A stretch of DNA of 64,000 bases from Agarophyton chilense (lineage: Eukaryota > Rhodophyta > Florideophyceae > Gracilariales > Gracilariaceae). Below the pieces are notes generated by a model. It made no database searches, was not told the DNA's origin, and saw only the letters and a list, made by a program, of their open reading frames with translations. A program made the translations under genes and the position numbers. The stretch covers positions 1,178,001 through 1,242,000 of the forward strand of contig JARGXX010000088.1 of NCBI GenBank assembly GCA_030374765.1, given 5' to 3'. Within the stretch, counting starts at the first letter, position 1; every line of letters begins with the position of its first letter. This document shows positions 32,149 through 40,113 of the stretch, in pieces.

Positions 32149-33315
32149 TCACTTGCGATCATAGGGAATAGTCCAGTCACGTTTGGGACCAAGTTGGGCT
32201 TCACTGTCCAGCTCTTCTTCAGAGTCATCTGAGTCGACGTCGGCATGGCGGACAGAGCCGGTGGAGACGAGGCTGGCGAGGGCGTTTTCCAGGCGGGAGC
32301 ATTTGGCGCGCGCCTCGTCACGTTGCTTTTTGGATTTGAGGCGTGCCTGGTCCTTGACGTCACGCAGCGCCATGCGGAACTCGGCGGGCGTGGGCACGGG
32401 GCCGTCCTTCTTGCGACCATCGCTGAATAGGGCCTCGATGACAGCGGCGGTGAGGGCGGCGTGGGCGTGGGGCAAACCGGTAGACATTTCATCCATCATG
32501 CGATGGTTTCCAGTGGGGGGGTAGAGCAGGTCCGAGGCGGCGGTGGGGAGGGCGACGTGCGGCGGGCGGGGGCGGTCCGAGAGCAAAGCGGAGCGCATGG
32601 GCACGACGGAGTTGTCCATGGCGGCAGTGTTGGGCATGGTGTGCTGGGCGGTGATATTGGGGACGATGTGGCGGGGGGAGGGCATGGCGGGCAGGGAGGC
32701 ATCGTGGGGGGCATGGTCGGGGGGGTGATGGGGCTTGAGGTCGAAGGGATGGTGCGGCTGTTGCTGCTGTTGTGGTTGTTGTTGTGGTTGTTGTTGTTGT
32801 TGGTGTTGTTGGTGGTGCTGGTGATGTTGTTGCTGGGGAGGGGGAGGTTGATGGGAGACGGGGGTGAGGGGGTGCTGGGGGGGAGGAGTGTGGTCGAGCT
32901 GTTGAGAGACGTGCTGGGGGTGATGCGGCTGGTGGGCGACGGGAGGCACGTGGTGCTGATGCTGCTGGGGAGGGGGGACGGAGAGGGCGGCGGCAACGGC
33001 GCTGGGAGGAGGCGCAGCGTCGGGGGGAGGTGGAGGACGACGGGAGTACTTGTTGTTGGTGAGACGACGAAGACGGTCCTTGACGTGGTCGGGGGCCTTC
33101 TTGCAGATGAGAGTGTGGCGTGTGGCAGGCGGAGCGCGGAAGATACGCGTCTGCGAGCGGTGGTCGCAGAACATGCACTTGGCGCCCGTGCCGAGCGTGT
33201 CCACGTCCTCCCAGAACTGGCGCACCAGCGACTCGGGGCGGCCGCGCTTGCCGGACGAAGCGCCGTCGGCGGGTCGCCGCGAGCGCGGCGCGGCGGCTGC
33301 GGCGCTCATCGACAT
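32149..33315 (-). CDS. BED-type zinc finger protein with low-complexity Gln/His/Pro centre
   Basis: 388 residues from the ATG at 33315 (MSMSAAAAAPRSRR). The frame continues upstream to 33513, but that part overlaps the divergent promoter and reads like non-coding sequence. Residues 30-75 contain FWEDVDTLGTGAKCMFCDHR and then RHTLICKKAP. The C47-x2-C50 and H67-x3-C71 spacing fits a BED/CCHC finger. The middle is dominated by His, Gln and Pro runs encoded by CAG/CAA/CAC repeats. The C-terminus has a charged coiled coil and an acidic segment DSDDSEEELDSE. Likely a DNA-binding nuclear protein. BED fingers are shared by host regulators and hAT transposases, and no transposase core is present. Its start is 362 bp from the PDHX-like ATG on the other strand. 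Confidence 0.72.
   Translation of the reverse strand: MSMSAAAAAPRSRRPADGASSGKRGRPESLVRQFWEDVDTLGTGAKCMFCDHRSQTRIFRAPPATRHTLICKKAPDHVKDRLRRLTNNKYSRRPPPPPDAAPPPSAVAAALSVPPPQQHQHHVPPVAHQPHHPQHVSQQLDHTPPPQHPLTPVSHQPPPPQQQHHQHHQQHQQQQQPQQQPQQQQQPHHPFDLKPHHPPDHAPHDASLPAMPSPRHIVPNITAQHTMPNTAAMDNSVVPMRSALLSDRPRPPHVALPTAASDLLYPPTGNHRMMDEMSTGLPHAHAALTAAVIEALFSDGRKKDGPVPTPAEFRMALRDVKDQARLKSKKQRDEARAKCSRLENALASLVSTGSVRHADVDSDDSEEELDSEAQLGPKRDWTIPYDRK
32755..32850. repeat. TTG/CTG-type trinucleotide repeat (poly-Gln coding)
   Basis: An imperfect run of GTTGTTGTG/CTGCTG triplets that on the reverse strand encodes the Gln/His-rich middle of the BED-finger protein. Such tracts vary in length between strains. 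Confidence 0.8.
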
Positions 33316-33568
33316 GGCGATGGGTGCCTTTTCGTTATTAAGGAGTGCGCTACGCGCCCGCGCCACCGGCGCGCCGTCTCTAAAAGCCCTGTCGCGCACA
33401 CCCCCGCACTCAAAAGTGCCGCCGTGTCCGTGTGGCCGTGTGGCCGCCCCGCGCCACCGCCCCTGCCCCGCCACCCCGCAACGCCACCGCTCCAAAAAAG
33501 GCACCCTCTGCATCTTTTCTCATCTCAAAAAGCACTGTCAAAAAGTCACTCCATTCTCCTTCCTCCCT

Positions 33569-33625
33569 ATTCCCCCCCTTCCCTTCCCCTCCCCTCCCCT
33601 CCCCTCCCCCTCCCCTCCCCTTTCG
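33569..33625. repeat. polypyrimidine (CCCCT)n tract upstream of PDHX-like gene
   Basis: A run of CCCCTCCCCT repeats about 60-100 bp before the ATG at 33677, in the short region shared by two divergent genes. The opposite strand is a G-run array (AGGGG) that could form a G-quadruplex. Effect on transcription is unproven. Confidence 0.7.
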
Positions 33626-33676
33626 CTCCTTCGCCCGATTCGTGCTCTTCGCAACCCCGTGCCCAATTCGCTTCTC

Positions 33677-35080
33677 ATGGCCGCCGTCGTCACCGTCCGC
33701 CTCGCCCCCGCCGCGCGTCGCCTCTCGTGGCGCGCCCTCGTCTCTCCCGCGCTCCCCGAGCATGCCCGCATCATCATGCCCAAGGTCAGCCCCACCATGA
33801 CCGCCGGCCGCCTCGTCGTCTGGAAGAAGCGCGAGGGCGACGCCTTCGAGGAGGGCGAGGACATTGCCGACATCGAGTCCGACAAGGCCACCATGCCCAT
33901 CTCCGCCCGCGAAGATGGCTTCATGGCCAAGATACTCGTCCCGGACGACACCCCCGACATCCCCCTCGGCGAGCTGCTCGCCATCACCGTCGAGGAGCCC
34001 GAGCATGTCTCCGCCTTCGCTGACTACCACCCCCCGCCCGACCAGTCTCACACCCCGTCGCAGACGCCACAGCCTTCCTCCTCCCCTGCCCCACCTGCCC
34101 CACCCGCATCCACCACTCACACCCCGCACTCGTCGCAGTACACGGGACCGCTCGGCCCTGCCATTAAGCGTCTGCTCAATCAGCACCCGAACCTCGATCT
34201 CAATGCCATCACCCCGACAGGCCCGAAGCGCAGGATGCTCAAGGGCGATGTGCTCGCTGCCATCGATGCCGCATCGGCTTTCACGTCTGATCCCGACCAA
34301 CCCACCTCGCCAGCAACGCGTGCATCCACCAAACCCGCTGCCGAATCCCAACCACCACCAACTACGACGGATCACCAACCGCAGCCCGATCGCTTTTACG
34401 ACACTTCGGTCACATCCATGCGCCGCGCCATTGCAAAACGTCTCGTGCAATCTAAGACAACCATCCCGCACAGATACACATCTGCCAAGTATCAATTAGA
34501 CTCCTTGCTCCAAATGCGCAAACGACTCAACGCCATGGAACCATCCCCAAAAATATCCGTCAATGATTTCGTTATCAAGGCCGTCGCCATAGCGCTCAGT
34601 CGCGTGCCTAATATGAACGCATATTGGCATGAGCAACAACAATGCCCCATGCTCCGCGATCAGATCGACATCTCCATGGCCGTCGCCATTGACGGGGGTC
34701 TTATTACTCCCATCGTCACGGATGCGGACAGACGCGGCTTGGCCGAGATCGCCCGCACAACAAAGGATCTGGCGGCTCGCGCGAAGGACGGCGCCCTCGA
34801 TCCAGCAGAGTTCGAGGGCGGATCGTTTAGTACCAGTAATCTAGGCATGTTTGGTATCAAATCCTTCTGCGCTATCATCAATCCCCCGCAAAGCGGCAAT
34901 TTGGCAATTAGCAGCGGCATTGCTGAAGCTGTTATGGATTCCGATGGAGGGCTGCGCACTGTTACACAGGGAACTGTAACACTCTCCTCCGACGCTCGTG
35001 TCGTCGATGACGAAACTGCCGCTGCGTTTTTGAAAGAATTAACTACATGTCTCTCCTTCCCGGAAACGATGATAACCTGA
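33677..35080 (+). CDS. pyruvate dehydrogenase E2-like component lacking the catalytic His (PDHX/E3BP-like)
   Basis: 467 residues from the ATG at 33677. An Arg/Ala-rich N-terminus (MAAVVTVRLAPAARRLSWRA) looks like a mitochondrial presequence. There is one lipoyl domain (about 30-110) with the lipoylation site IESDKAT (K70), a Pro-rich linker, a peripheral subunit-binding domain (155-192; PAIKRLLNQHP, GPKRRMLKGDVLAAI), then the E2 core (245-467). The core ends VTLSSDARVVDDE, where active E2 enzymes have DHRVVDG. The catalytic His is Ala (440) and the following Gly is Asp (445). Human PDHX has SSDSRVVDDE at this place. The protein should therefore be lipoylated and bind E3, but not transfer acetyl groups. 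It resembles mitochondrial PDH rather than plastid E2. It may be the E3-binding protein or an independent loss. A catalytic E2 must exist elsewhere. Confidence 0.88.
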   Translation: MAAVVTVRLAPAARRLSWRALVSPALPEHARIIMPKVSPTMTAGRLVVWKKREGDAFEEGEDIADIESDKATMPISAREDGFMAKILVPDDTPDIPLGELLAITVEEPEHVSAFADYHPPPDQSHTPSQTPQPSSSPAPPAPPASTTHTPHSSQYTGPLGPAIKRLLNQHPNLDLNAITPTGPKRRMLKGDVLAAIDAASAFTSDPDQPTSPATRASTKPAAESQPPPTTTDHQPQPDRFYDTSVTSMRRAIAKRLVQSKTTIPHRYTSAKYQLDSLLQMRKRLNAMEPSPKISVNDFVIKAVAIALSRVPNMNAYWHEQQQCPMLRDQIDISMAVAIDGGLITPIVTDADRRGLAEIARTTKDLAARAKDGALDPAEFEGGSFSTSNLGMFGIKSFCAIINPPQSGNLAISSGIAEAVMDSDGGLRTVTQGTVTLSSDARVVDDETAAAFLKELTTCLSFPETMIT

Positions 35081-35137
35081 GTAGCAGAGCAAGTTCCAAA
35101 ATTAACTTACTGGATGAACTCATGATCGAATTAACAT

Positions 35138-35821
35138 TCATACCTTCTTTTTTCTTATTTTCTTGATGGACTTGTTCCTCTGGAAGAAATTAGCGACATC
35201 GCGTACGTCGCGATGACGCACAATTTGATACTTCCATGTTGCTATTTTTTTGCGCTCCCGAAGCGAGTCTTCCAACCATTTCGGTTTCACAACCACGGCT
35301 GGACCTCTTTGGCTCACGCTTAGTGACAGTTCCTTCTCTATCTTGGATGCAGCAAGACAGTCAGCGATTACGTGTGTTACCCTTTTTCTATGCCACACTT
35401 TCAATACCTCGCCGCCATTCTCCCAAACTAGGCGTTCCAAACGACGTTGACTAGTTGACTTTACCCCTGTAAAATAAACCTTGACGCCCTTGAGAATATC
35501 GGTCACTGCTGCTGGCGCCTGTGCGGAAAGTTTTCTTTCGCGTTCAGCAAAGTAGGACGACATACCGTCCCAGTCGCCCTTCTTCGGCTCCTTAGCAGCA
35601 GAAACTTTGAACAGAACATCCTTCTTTCCCTCCGACTCTTTCATTTTCTTGCTTGTCTCTAGGGCGGTCTGCTCCATCGTGGCTGAAGAAAGGTTTATCG
35701 GTTCGATATGCAACCTAGACCCAGCGCCTAGGAATCGCAAGCAGTGACGAATGGGATTTGAAATGCGAAAATGGTGATGGAAAGGCAGGTCACGAAGTTG
35801 GTTGACAGCTGGCTCTTTCAT
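35138..35821 (-). CDS. BRCT-domain protein resembling the N-terminus of REV1, without polymerase
   Basis: 227 residues, complete ORF (ATG at 35821; a second ATG at 35680, METALETSKK-like, is possible). A charged segment GDWDGMSSYFAERERKLSAQ resembles the sequence just before the BRCT domain of REV1. The BRCT domain (about 107-200) has GVKVYFTGVKSTSQRRL, LVWENGGEVL, RKRVTHVIADCLAASK and a final VVVKPKWLEDS, then ATWKYQI, again closest to REV1. After the BRCT only a Lys-rich tail remains (KSIKKIRKKKV), and the next gene ends 57 bp away, so no translesion polymerase domain follows. It may be a split-off or degenerated REV1 N-terminus, or a BRCT adaptor of other origin. Likely nuclear. Confidence 0.7.
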   Translation of the reverse strand: MKEPAVNQLRDLPFHHHFRISNPIRHCLRFLGAGSRLHIEPINLSSATMEQTALETSKKMKESEGKKDVLFKVSAAKEPKKGDWDGMSSYFAERERKLSAQAPAAVTDILKGVKVYFTGVKSTSQRRLERLVWENGGEVLKVWHRKRVTHVIADCLAASKIEKELSLSVSQRGPAVVVKPKWLEDSLRERKKIATWKYQIVRHRDVRDVANFFQRNKSIKKIRKKKV

Positions 35822-35889
35822 TGCATTTTTGCCGCCCGTATTCGTATTCCCAAGGGTTTCCCATCATTCGAATCACAAGTTTTAATACA

Positions 35890-36102
35890 TTAAAAAATTT
35901 CAAGCTCATCCTCATGTTTTTCATTCGTTTTTAGAACGATCCGCCAGATTTCGTCAGTGTGTGTGGCCCAAGATCCATACAAGGGTAATAGTGGGCCAGG
36001 GAGGCCCTCACGGATTGGAGCATTGTGGATGAAGGTTGCGACGACCCGATCGAATCCCACCTTCGCAGCTTTGGTTCTTTTGCAAGACAAGATGACTTGC
36101 AT
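35890..36102 (-). CDS. small ORF of 70 codons, uncertain
   Basis: An ATG-started frame (MQVILSCKRTKAAKV, IFHNAP-like centre, acidic end EDELEIF), upstream of the REV1-like gene and 129 bp from the divergent Emi1-like start. Composition is protein-like and the spacing suits a bidirectional promoter, but there is no recognised family. It could also be an upstream exon of another transcript or chance. Confidence 0.25.
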   Translation of the reverse strand: MQVILSCKRTKAAKVGFDRVVATFIHNAPIREGLPGPLLPLYGSWATHTDEIWRIVLKTNEKHEDELEIF

Positions 36103-36231
36103 TCCCAGTCTTCATTGAGCTTGAATGCAGTGGCTCAGCTTAAGCCGGAAATAGCCCATTTCTTTCGCCAGCTTTTGCCTGTCGCGCAGCCTAAGGGCTG
36201 ACCGACAGATTCACCAGCTCTTGTTTGGAGA

Positions 36232-36666
36232 ATGCAATCCTGTGAGACTATGGATCATGAACCCCGTCCCGCCGAAGAAACAAACCCATCACAAAGCATA
36301 CAAATCTCTGAGCCAGAAAAGAAAAGGGTTCCCATAAGTTGTACAAAAGCTTTTGACAGTGTATATTATTGCTATTCTCCGTTTCATCAGGCACGTCACT
36401 TTTACATTTCAGGCGAATTGGACGATTGCAGGGGTCGATTAAAGAAATTTCGCATGTGTGTTATGTCCCGCTTCAGAGCGCAGAGTGAGTCAGAGAAAAT
36501 ATATGAACTAGAGGAGAAGGATGAAAAGAAGAAAAAAGGCTTGGAGAACGTAAGACCAGTTTGGGAATTTCGAGAAGACTATCTTAAGAATGTAGCCCGA
36601 GCTGATCGAGAAGAAATGGAACAACAAGAAGGGCAAACCGAGGATGAATCCGCATGGTGGCTTTAG
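36232..36666 (+). CDS. twin CX9C protein of DUF3128/Emi1 family
   Basis: 144 residues. Two CX9C motifs are exact: C37/C47 within CTKAFDSVYYCYSP, and C66/C76 within CRGRLKKFRMC. These form the helical hairpin typical of DUF3128 proteins (yeast Emi1, plant and animal homologues). Family text CxxFDSxxxCYSPxHQ and GELDDCRGR is present, and a late VWEFREDY matches the family's aromatic 'IWxxR' end. Twin CX9C proteins are usually oxidised by Mia40 in the mitochondrial intermembrane space. Emi1 affects sporulation in yeast, mechanism unclear. A second ATG at 36250 is possible. Acidic C-terminus with many Glu. Confidence 0.82.
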   Translation: MQSCETMDHEPRPAEETNPSQSIQISEPEKKRVPISCTKAFDSVYYCYSPFHQARHFYISGELDDCRGRLKKFRMCVMSRFRAQSESEKIYELEEKDEKKKKGLENVRPVWEFREDYLKNVARADREEMEQQEGQTEDESAWWL

Positions 36667-37147
36667 TATAAACAAATCCCTACGACGTTACACTCTCAAG
36701 TGTTTACCGCAGTCAGGTGCGCAATCGCAACAATGCCAACGTTTTTCCTTAGCACAAAACACAATCTAGCCCGATCGTCGAAGTTAGTAGGCATTTGAAA
36801 GGTCAGAATAACTATCTACCAGATGGGTGTCCGTGTACGGATCAATGAGAGCTGATTCGCGGAGCTAACGGCTTGGTAGAACGAAAAACATGATGCGACG
36901 ATGCTGAGTGTGTTCGTGTTCATGGTATTTTTCTTTATCAGAATGGGTAATGTATCACTGTTTCTTTGCCACAACTTTAGAACACCAAAGTGTACCTCAA
37001 GCCAACCCAAAATGATTACAAACTGTGCGCCTTCACAATAGAAGAGAGCGAATATGTGGGTGAGCGAGCTCCAAAACTGGAAAGGTTGGTCTCGATAGAC
37101 AAAAAAAAACAAGGCAAGATCCTCTCTTTTCATCCCGAGAGCATGCA
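36667..37147. other. convergent intergenic region
   Basis: About 0.48 kb between the Emi1-like gene and the sigma factor, which end toward each other. A 111-codon reverse frame at 36816-37151 lies directly after the sigma factor stop and has no recognisable features. Probably two 3' UTRs. Confidence 0.4.
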
Positions 37148-38932
37148 TCACTTTTCGTAGACATACTCACGCAGTACAGCGTTGCGAGTGGGATGTCTTA
37201 ACTTTCTCAAGGCCTTTGCCTCGATCTGACGGATCCTTTCGCGAGTGACTGCAAAAATGCTTCCGATCTCCTCCAGAGTTTTCATTTTTCCATCGTCAAA
37301 ACCGTATCTCATGCGAACAACATCGCGCTCTCGCGGGCTGAGAGTATTGAGCACGTTCTCAAGATCCTCCCGAAGAAGAGACTTCACAATTGCGTCCTCC
37401 GGGGTGTCACCGCTCCACTCAATAAATGACCCCAGCGTAGCCGACGATTCTTTCAAATGCTTTCCAATAGGAGTCTCCAAGCTGAGTGTGGTTCGGCTGG
37501 ATTTGGTGAGGAAACGCAGCTTCTCAATGCTGATCTGCATGCGATCCGCGATCTCAAACTCTGTAGGAGCTCGGCTGAGCTCGGCGACGAGCAGCTTTGA
37601 GGTCTTTCGGATGGCGGCAATGGTGTCATTGACATGAACCGGAAGTCGAATGGTTCTCGAGTGGTCGGCAATTGCGCGCGTAATAGCCTGGCGAATCCAC
37701 CAGGTAGCGTAGGTGGAGAACTTAAAACCTTTGTCACCATCAAACTTTTCGGCGCCGCGAATTAGTCCGATGCTTCCCTCCTGGATGAGATCCTGGAAAG
37801 TGAGGCCGCGGTTGAGGTATCTCTTGGCGATGGAGACGACAAGACGTAAATTGGCGGCGACCATATGTTCTCTTGCACGCAGACCGGAGCGTAGAGCGGT
37901 TCGGAGGGCAGGAGGATGAGTAGAGGCGGCTTGAGCCCATTCTTCGATGGTGGGATGGCGACCATGGGAGGACTTGAAACGAGCACTGATTCTCTCCAGG
38001 GCCAAGAGGCTGGCAATTTGACGAGCAAGGTTTATTTCCTTGTCGGCATCCAAAAGCTTGACTTCGCCAATCTCCTTGAGGTAGGAGCGGACTGAATCGC
38101 TTCCAGAATCTTTAGGTTGAGTAGCGGTGGAAGATATGGTCTCTGGATCATCCACGGGTGGTGTGGATGGGTAGTGGTCGGAGATGTGAGGAGGAATGGT
38201 AGATCTTTTGCGCACAGTGCGCTTCTTGCGGGTGGAAGTTGGCGGTGTGGGGGTGGCAGGGGGGCTGTCGGTGGTGGTGAGATAGTCCTCACGCACAGTA
38301 TCGCCCTGACGGGCAGCGTGCAGCGCCTGAAGATTATAGTCCTCTCGGGCGCGCCTGGGGCCAAGTGGGGAATATTGCGGGGGCATAGTGAGTCGGGGGT
38401 CTGAAAAGGGGACGGGAGGGCCGGAGACCGAAGGCGGAGCTACGAAGGGGGCTGTAGATGGTGGTGGTGATGGTGGCGGCGGCGGCGTGGGTGGTGGTGT
38501 AGGCGGGGCGGCAGGCACATGCGGCGAGACGGGTAGTTTGACAGCTGTGCGTGTAGCAGCGGCGGCGGCGACGGCGGCGGCAGCAACGCTGGACGGCGGA
38601 GCGGTGGGCGGGGCTCGGATCATGCGGGGCGGGCAGCGACGGGCGCTGAAATCGCGCTGGGGGCGCGGTAGCGCGAGCGGCGGGCCAGCAACGAAAGCCA
38701 TGTGGGGAAGGGCGCGGCGGCGGGGAGAGAAGGCGACGGGGTAGCAGACGACGCGAATGGCGCGAGTAGGCGCAAGAAGGCGAAAAGTATCTACAGAAAG
38801 TTGACGCGGGGACAGAGCTGTGCGTGTAGCTGCTACACACGGACGCGGCGACGGTGACCTCGGATGGTGAACGCGACGGCGCGCGCGTGAGCTCGAGTCG
38901 ACGCGCGAAAGCGCTGTAAATGTGGCGGCCAT
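37148..38932 (-). CDS. nuclear-encoded plastid sigma-70 factor
   Basis: 594 residues from the ATG at 38932 (MAATFTALSRVDSSSRARRR), whose Ser/Arg-rich, acid-poor start resembles a plastid transit peptide. An in-frame ATG at 39052 adds 40 residues. The N-terminal third is Pro/Ala-rich. Sigma domains follow in order: region 1.2 DSVRSYLKEIGEVKLL; region 2 with RLVVSIAKRYLNRGLTFQDLIQEGSIGL and the -10 element helix FSTYATWWIRQAITRAI; region 3 from IRLPVHVNDTI; region 4 with LSPRERDVVRMRYG and the -35 helix TLEEIGSIFAVTRERIRQIE. Group 1/2 sigma factors direct the bacterial-type plastid RNA polymerase, so the host has a plastid with rpo genes. Strong Ala/Gly repeats on the coding DNA around 38455-38600 are simple-sequence driven. 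Confidence 0.94.
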   Translation of the reverse strand: MAATFTALSRVDSSSRARRRVHHPRSPSPRPCVAATRTALSPRQLSVDTFRLLAPTRAIRVVCYPVAFSPRRRALPHMAFVAGPPLALPRPQRDFSARRCPPRMIRAPPTAPPSSVAAAAVAAAAATRTAVKLPVSPHVPAAPPTPPPTPPPPPSPPPSTAPFVAPPSVSGPPVPFSDPRLTMPPQYSPLGPRRAREDYNLQALHAARQGDTVREDYLTTTDSPPATPTPPTSTRKKRTVRKRSTIPPHISDHYPSTPPVDDPETISSTATQPKDSGSDSVRSYLKEIGEVKLLDADKEINLARQIASLLALERISARFKSSHGRHPTIEEWAQAASTHPPALRTALRSGLRAREHMVAANLRLVVSIAKRYLNRGLTFQDLIQEGSIGLIRGAEKFDGDKGFKFSTYATWWIRQAITRAIADHSRTIRLPVHVNDTIAAIRKTSKLLVAELSRAPTEFEIADRMQISIEKLRFLTKSSRTTLSLETPIGKHLKESSATLGSFIEWSGDTPEDAIVKSLLREDLENVLNTLSPRERDVVRMRYGFDDGKMKTLEEIGSIFAVTRERIRQIEAKALRKLRHPTRNAVLREYVYEK

Positions 38933-40113
38933 CTTCACGCCGGTGCCGGGGCTCGGCACCGGCGCCGGAGCGAACAACGCCGCCTCGCCAGCGCGCAGAT
39001 TTGCGCGGAGGCTTTTCCACACACGCCAACCGCCACGCGCGCCACACGCCATTGGATGACTACGCTGCGGATGCGCCGCCGCGTATCTGCGCCGGTGACT
39101 TGTATGCGCGCGCCGCTTGCATGCACCGGTGACGAGGGCGCGTTTCCCCCACCGCCACCTCTACCTCTACCTCCACCTCCACCTCCACCTCCACCTCCGC
39201 CGCTGCCACGGCCGACTCCGACTCCGACTCCGTTTTGGCGCAATTGAAACGCGAATGCAAGCGTAGTGACACCGCGCCCCGCGCCACTGACACAGCCGCC
39301 GGAAGGCGCCGAATTGAACGTCGCGCGCTGTGCAGCCCGCGGTGATTGCGGCGGTGAAACGCAGCGTGCTTCCGCGCGCTGTAAGCGACGCGTTCGCTGT
39401 CACACGCGTCGCACGCGCTGTAAGCCATGCGTACGCTGTCACACGCGTCGTACGCGCTCAAATTTGGCCCCGCTTGTGCCCCGACGCGGCAGCGTGTCGG
39501 TAGCGTGGCGCGCCCCCGCCCAATCAGTGAGCGCTTTGCATTGTGCGCCGACCCGCTACGCCCGCCCAGCCCGCTTTGTTTCAGCCCTTTTTGCGCATGC
39601 GCGCTGCACTTGCCACACGGCCCGCTCTCCCCTTCCCCCTCCCCCACCCCCTCTTCCTCACAACTTTTCCTATCCTCTCCCTCCATCACTCTCACCCCTC
39701 CCGCTTCCGTCACCCTTCGCTCGCCGTGCTTCTCGGCGCTGACAAAACCCTCTGCTCGCGCTCTTCTTAAGGCCCAGCCTCTCCTCTCCTCTCCGTCAAC
39801 CCTCGCTTCCTCTTCGCCCCGCCCACCCCACCAACAGCAACTGCCACCCACCCACCCACCCAAGCTTACTTTTCTTGCTGTCTTCCACAACCACCTCGCA
39901 CCTTCCCTCCACACCCCTTTCCCTACCCCGCCCTTCTTCCCCCAACCCCCCCTCCCTCATACCCCGGTGCTCGCCCCCGCCCTCTGCCTCCCACACTTGG
40001 CAAGTCAACCCCGCCGCACCCACCACCCACCACCAACACCCCCACCCCACCACCGTCGTCATCGCCTTCCCGGCCTTACGACCACCTCACCTCGCCCACC
40101 CAATCAGCGAGCC
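38933..40113. promoter_or_regulatory. divergent GC-rich region sigma factor / ELL with simple repeats
   Basis: A 1.2-kb spacer between divergent genes. It contains a CCACCT/CTACCT hexamer array at about 39150-39200, CGACTCCGACTCC next to it, a 39-bp tandem repeat at 39375-39455, and a long C-rich, CT-rich tract from 39625 to 40080 before the ELL ATG. The forward frame stays open through much of this region, but its Pro/Ser/Thr/His content reflects the C-richness and I do not count it as coding. Confidence 0.5.
39375..39460. repeat. 39-bp tandem repeat, about 2.2 copies
   Basis: Units at 39375-39413 and 39414-39452, plus a partial third, differ at a few positions. Each unit starts CGCGCTGTAAG and contains the palindrome-like CACACGCGTCG. 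It lies in the shared upstream region of the sigma factor and ELL genes. Confidence 0.8.

Noticed and set aside
33050-33676. N-terminal extension of the PDHX-like frame
   Set aside because: The sequence reads as C/T-rich promoter and shadow of the BED gene. The ATG at 33677 directly gives a mitochondrial-type presequence and lipoyl domain.
32461-34023. 520-codon forward frame across the BED-finger gene and the PDHX-like start
   Set aside because: It is the shadow of the reverse-strand BED gene and of the C-rich promoter. Its Gly/Val/Arg runs mirror the Gln/His/Pro repeats on the other strand.
33410-34495. 361-codon reverse frame over the PDHX-like gene
   Set aside because: Antisense shadow of a GC-rich coding region; Gly/Arg/Glu-dominated.
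39060-39914. 284-codon reverse frame upstream of the sigma factor
   Set aside because: It is rich in Glu-Val and Gly repeats from the CCACCT array and has no recognisable features; a shadow of simple repeats.
39427-40113. N-terminal extension of the ELL frame
   Set aside because: It is open only because the DNA is extremely C-rich and gives Pro/Ser/Thr/His runs. The ELL-like fold begins after the ATG at 40114.
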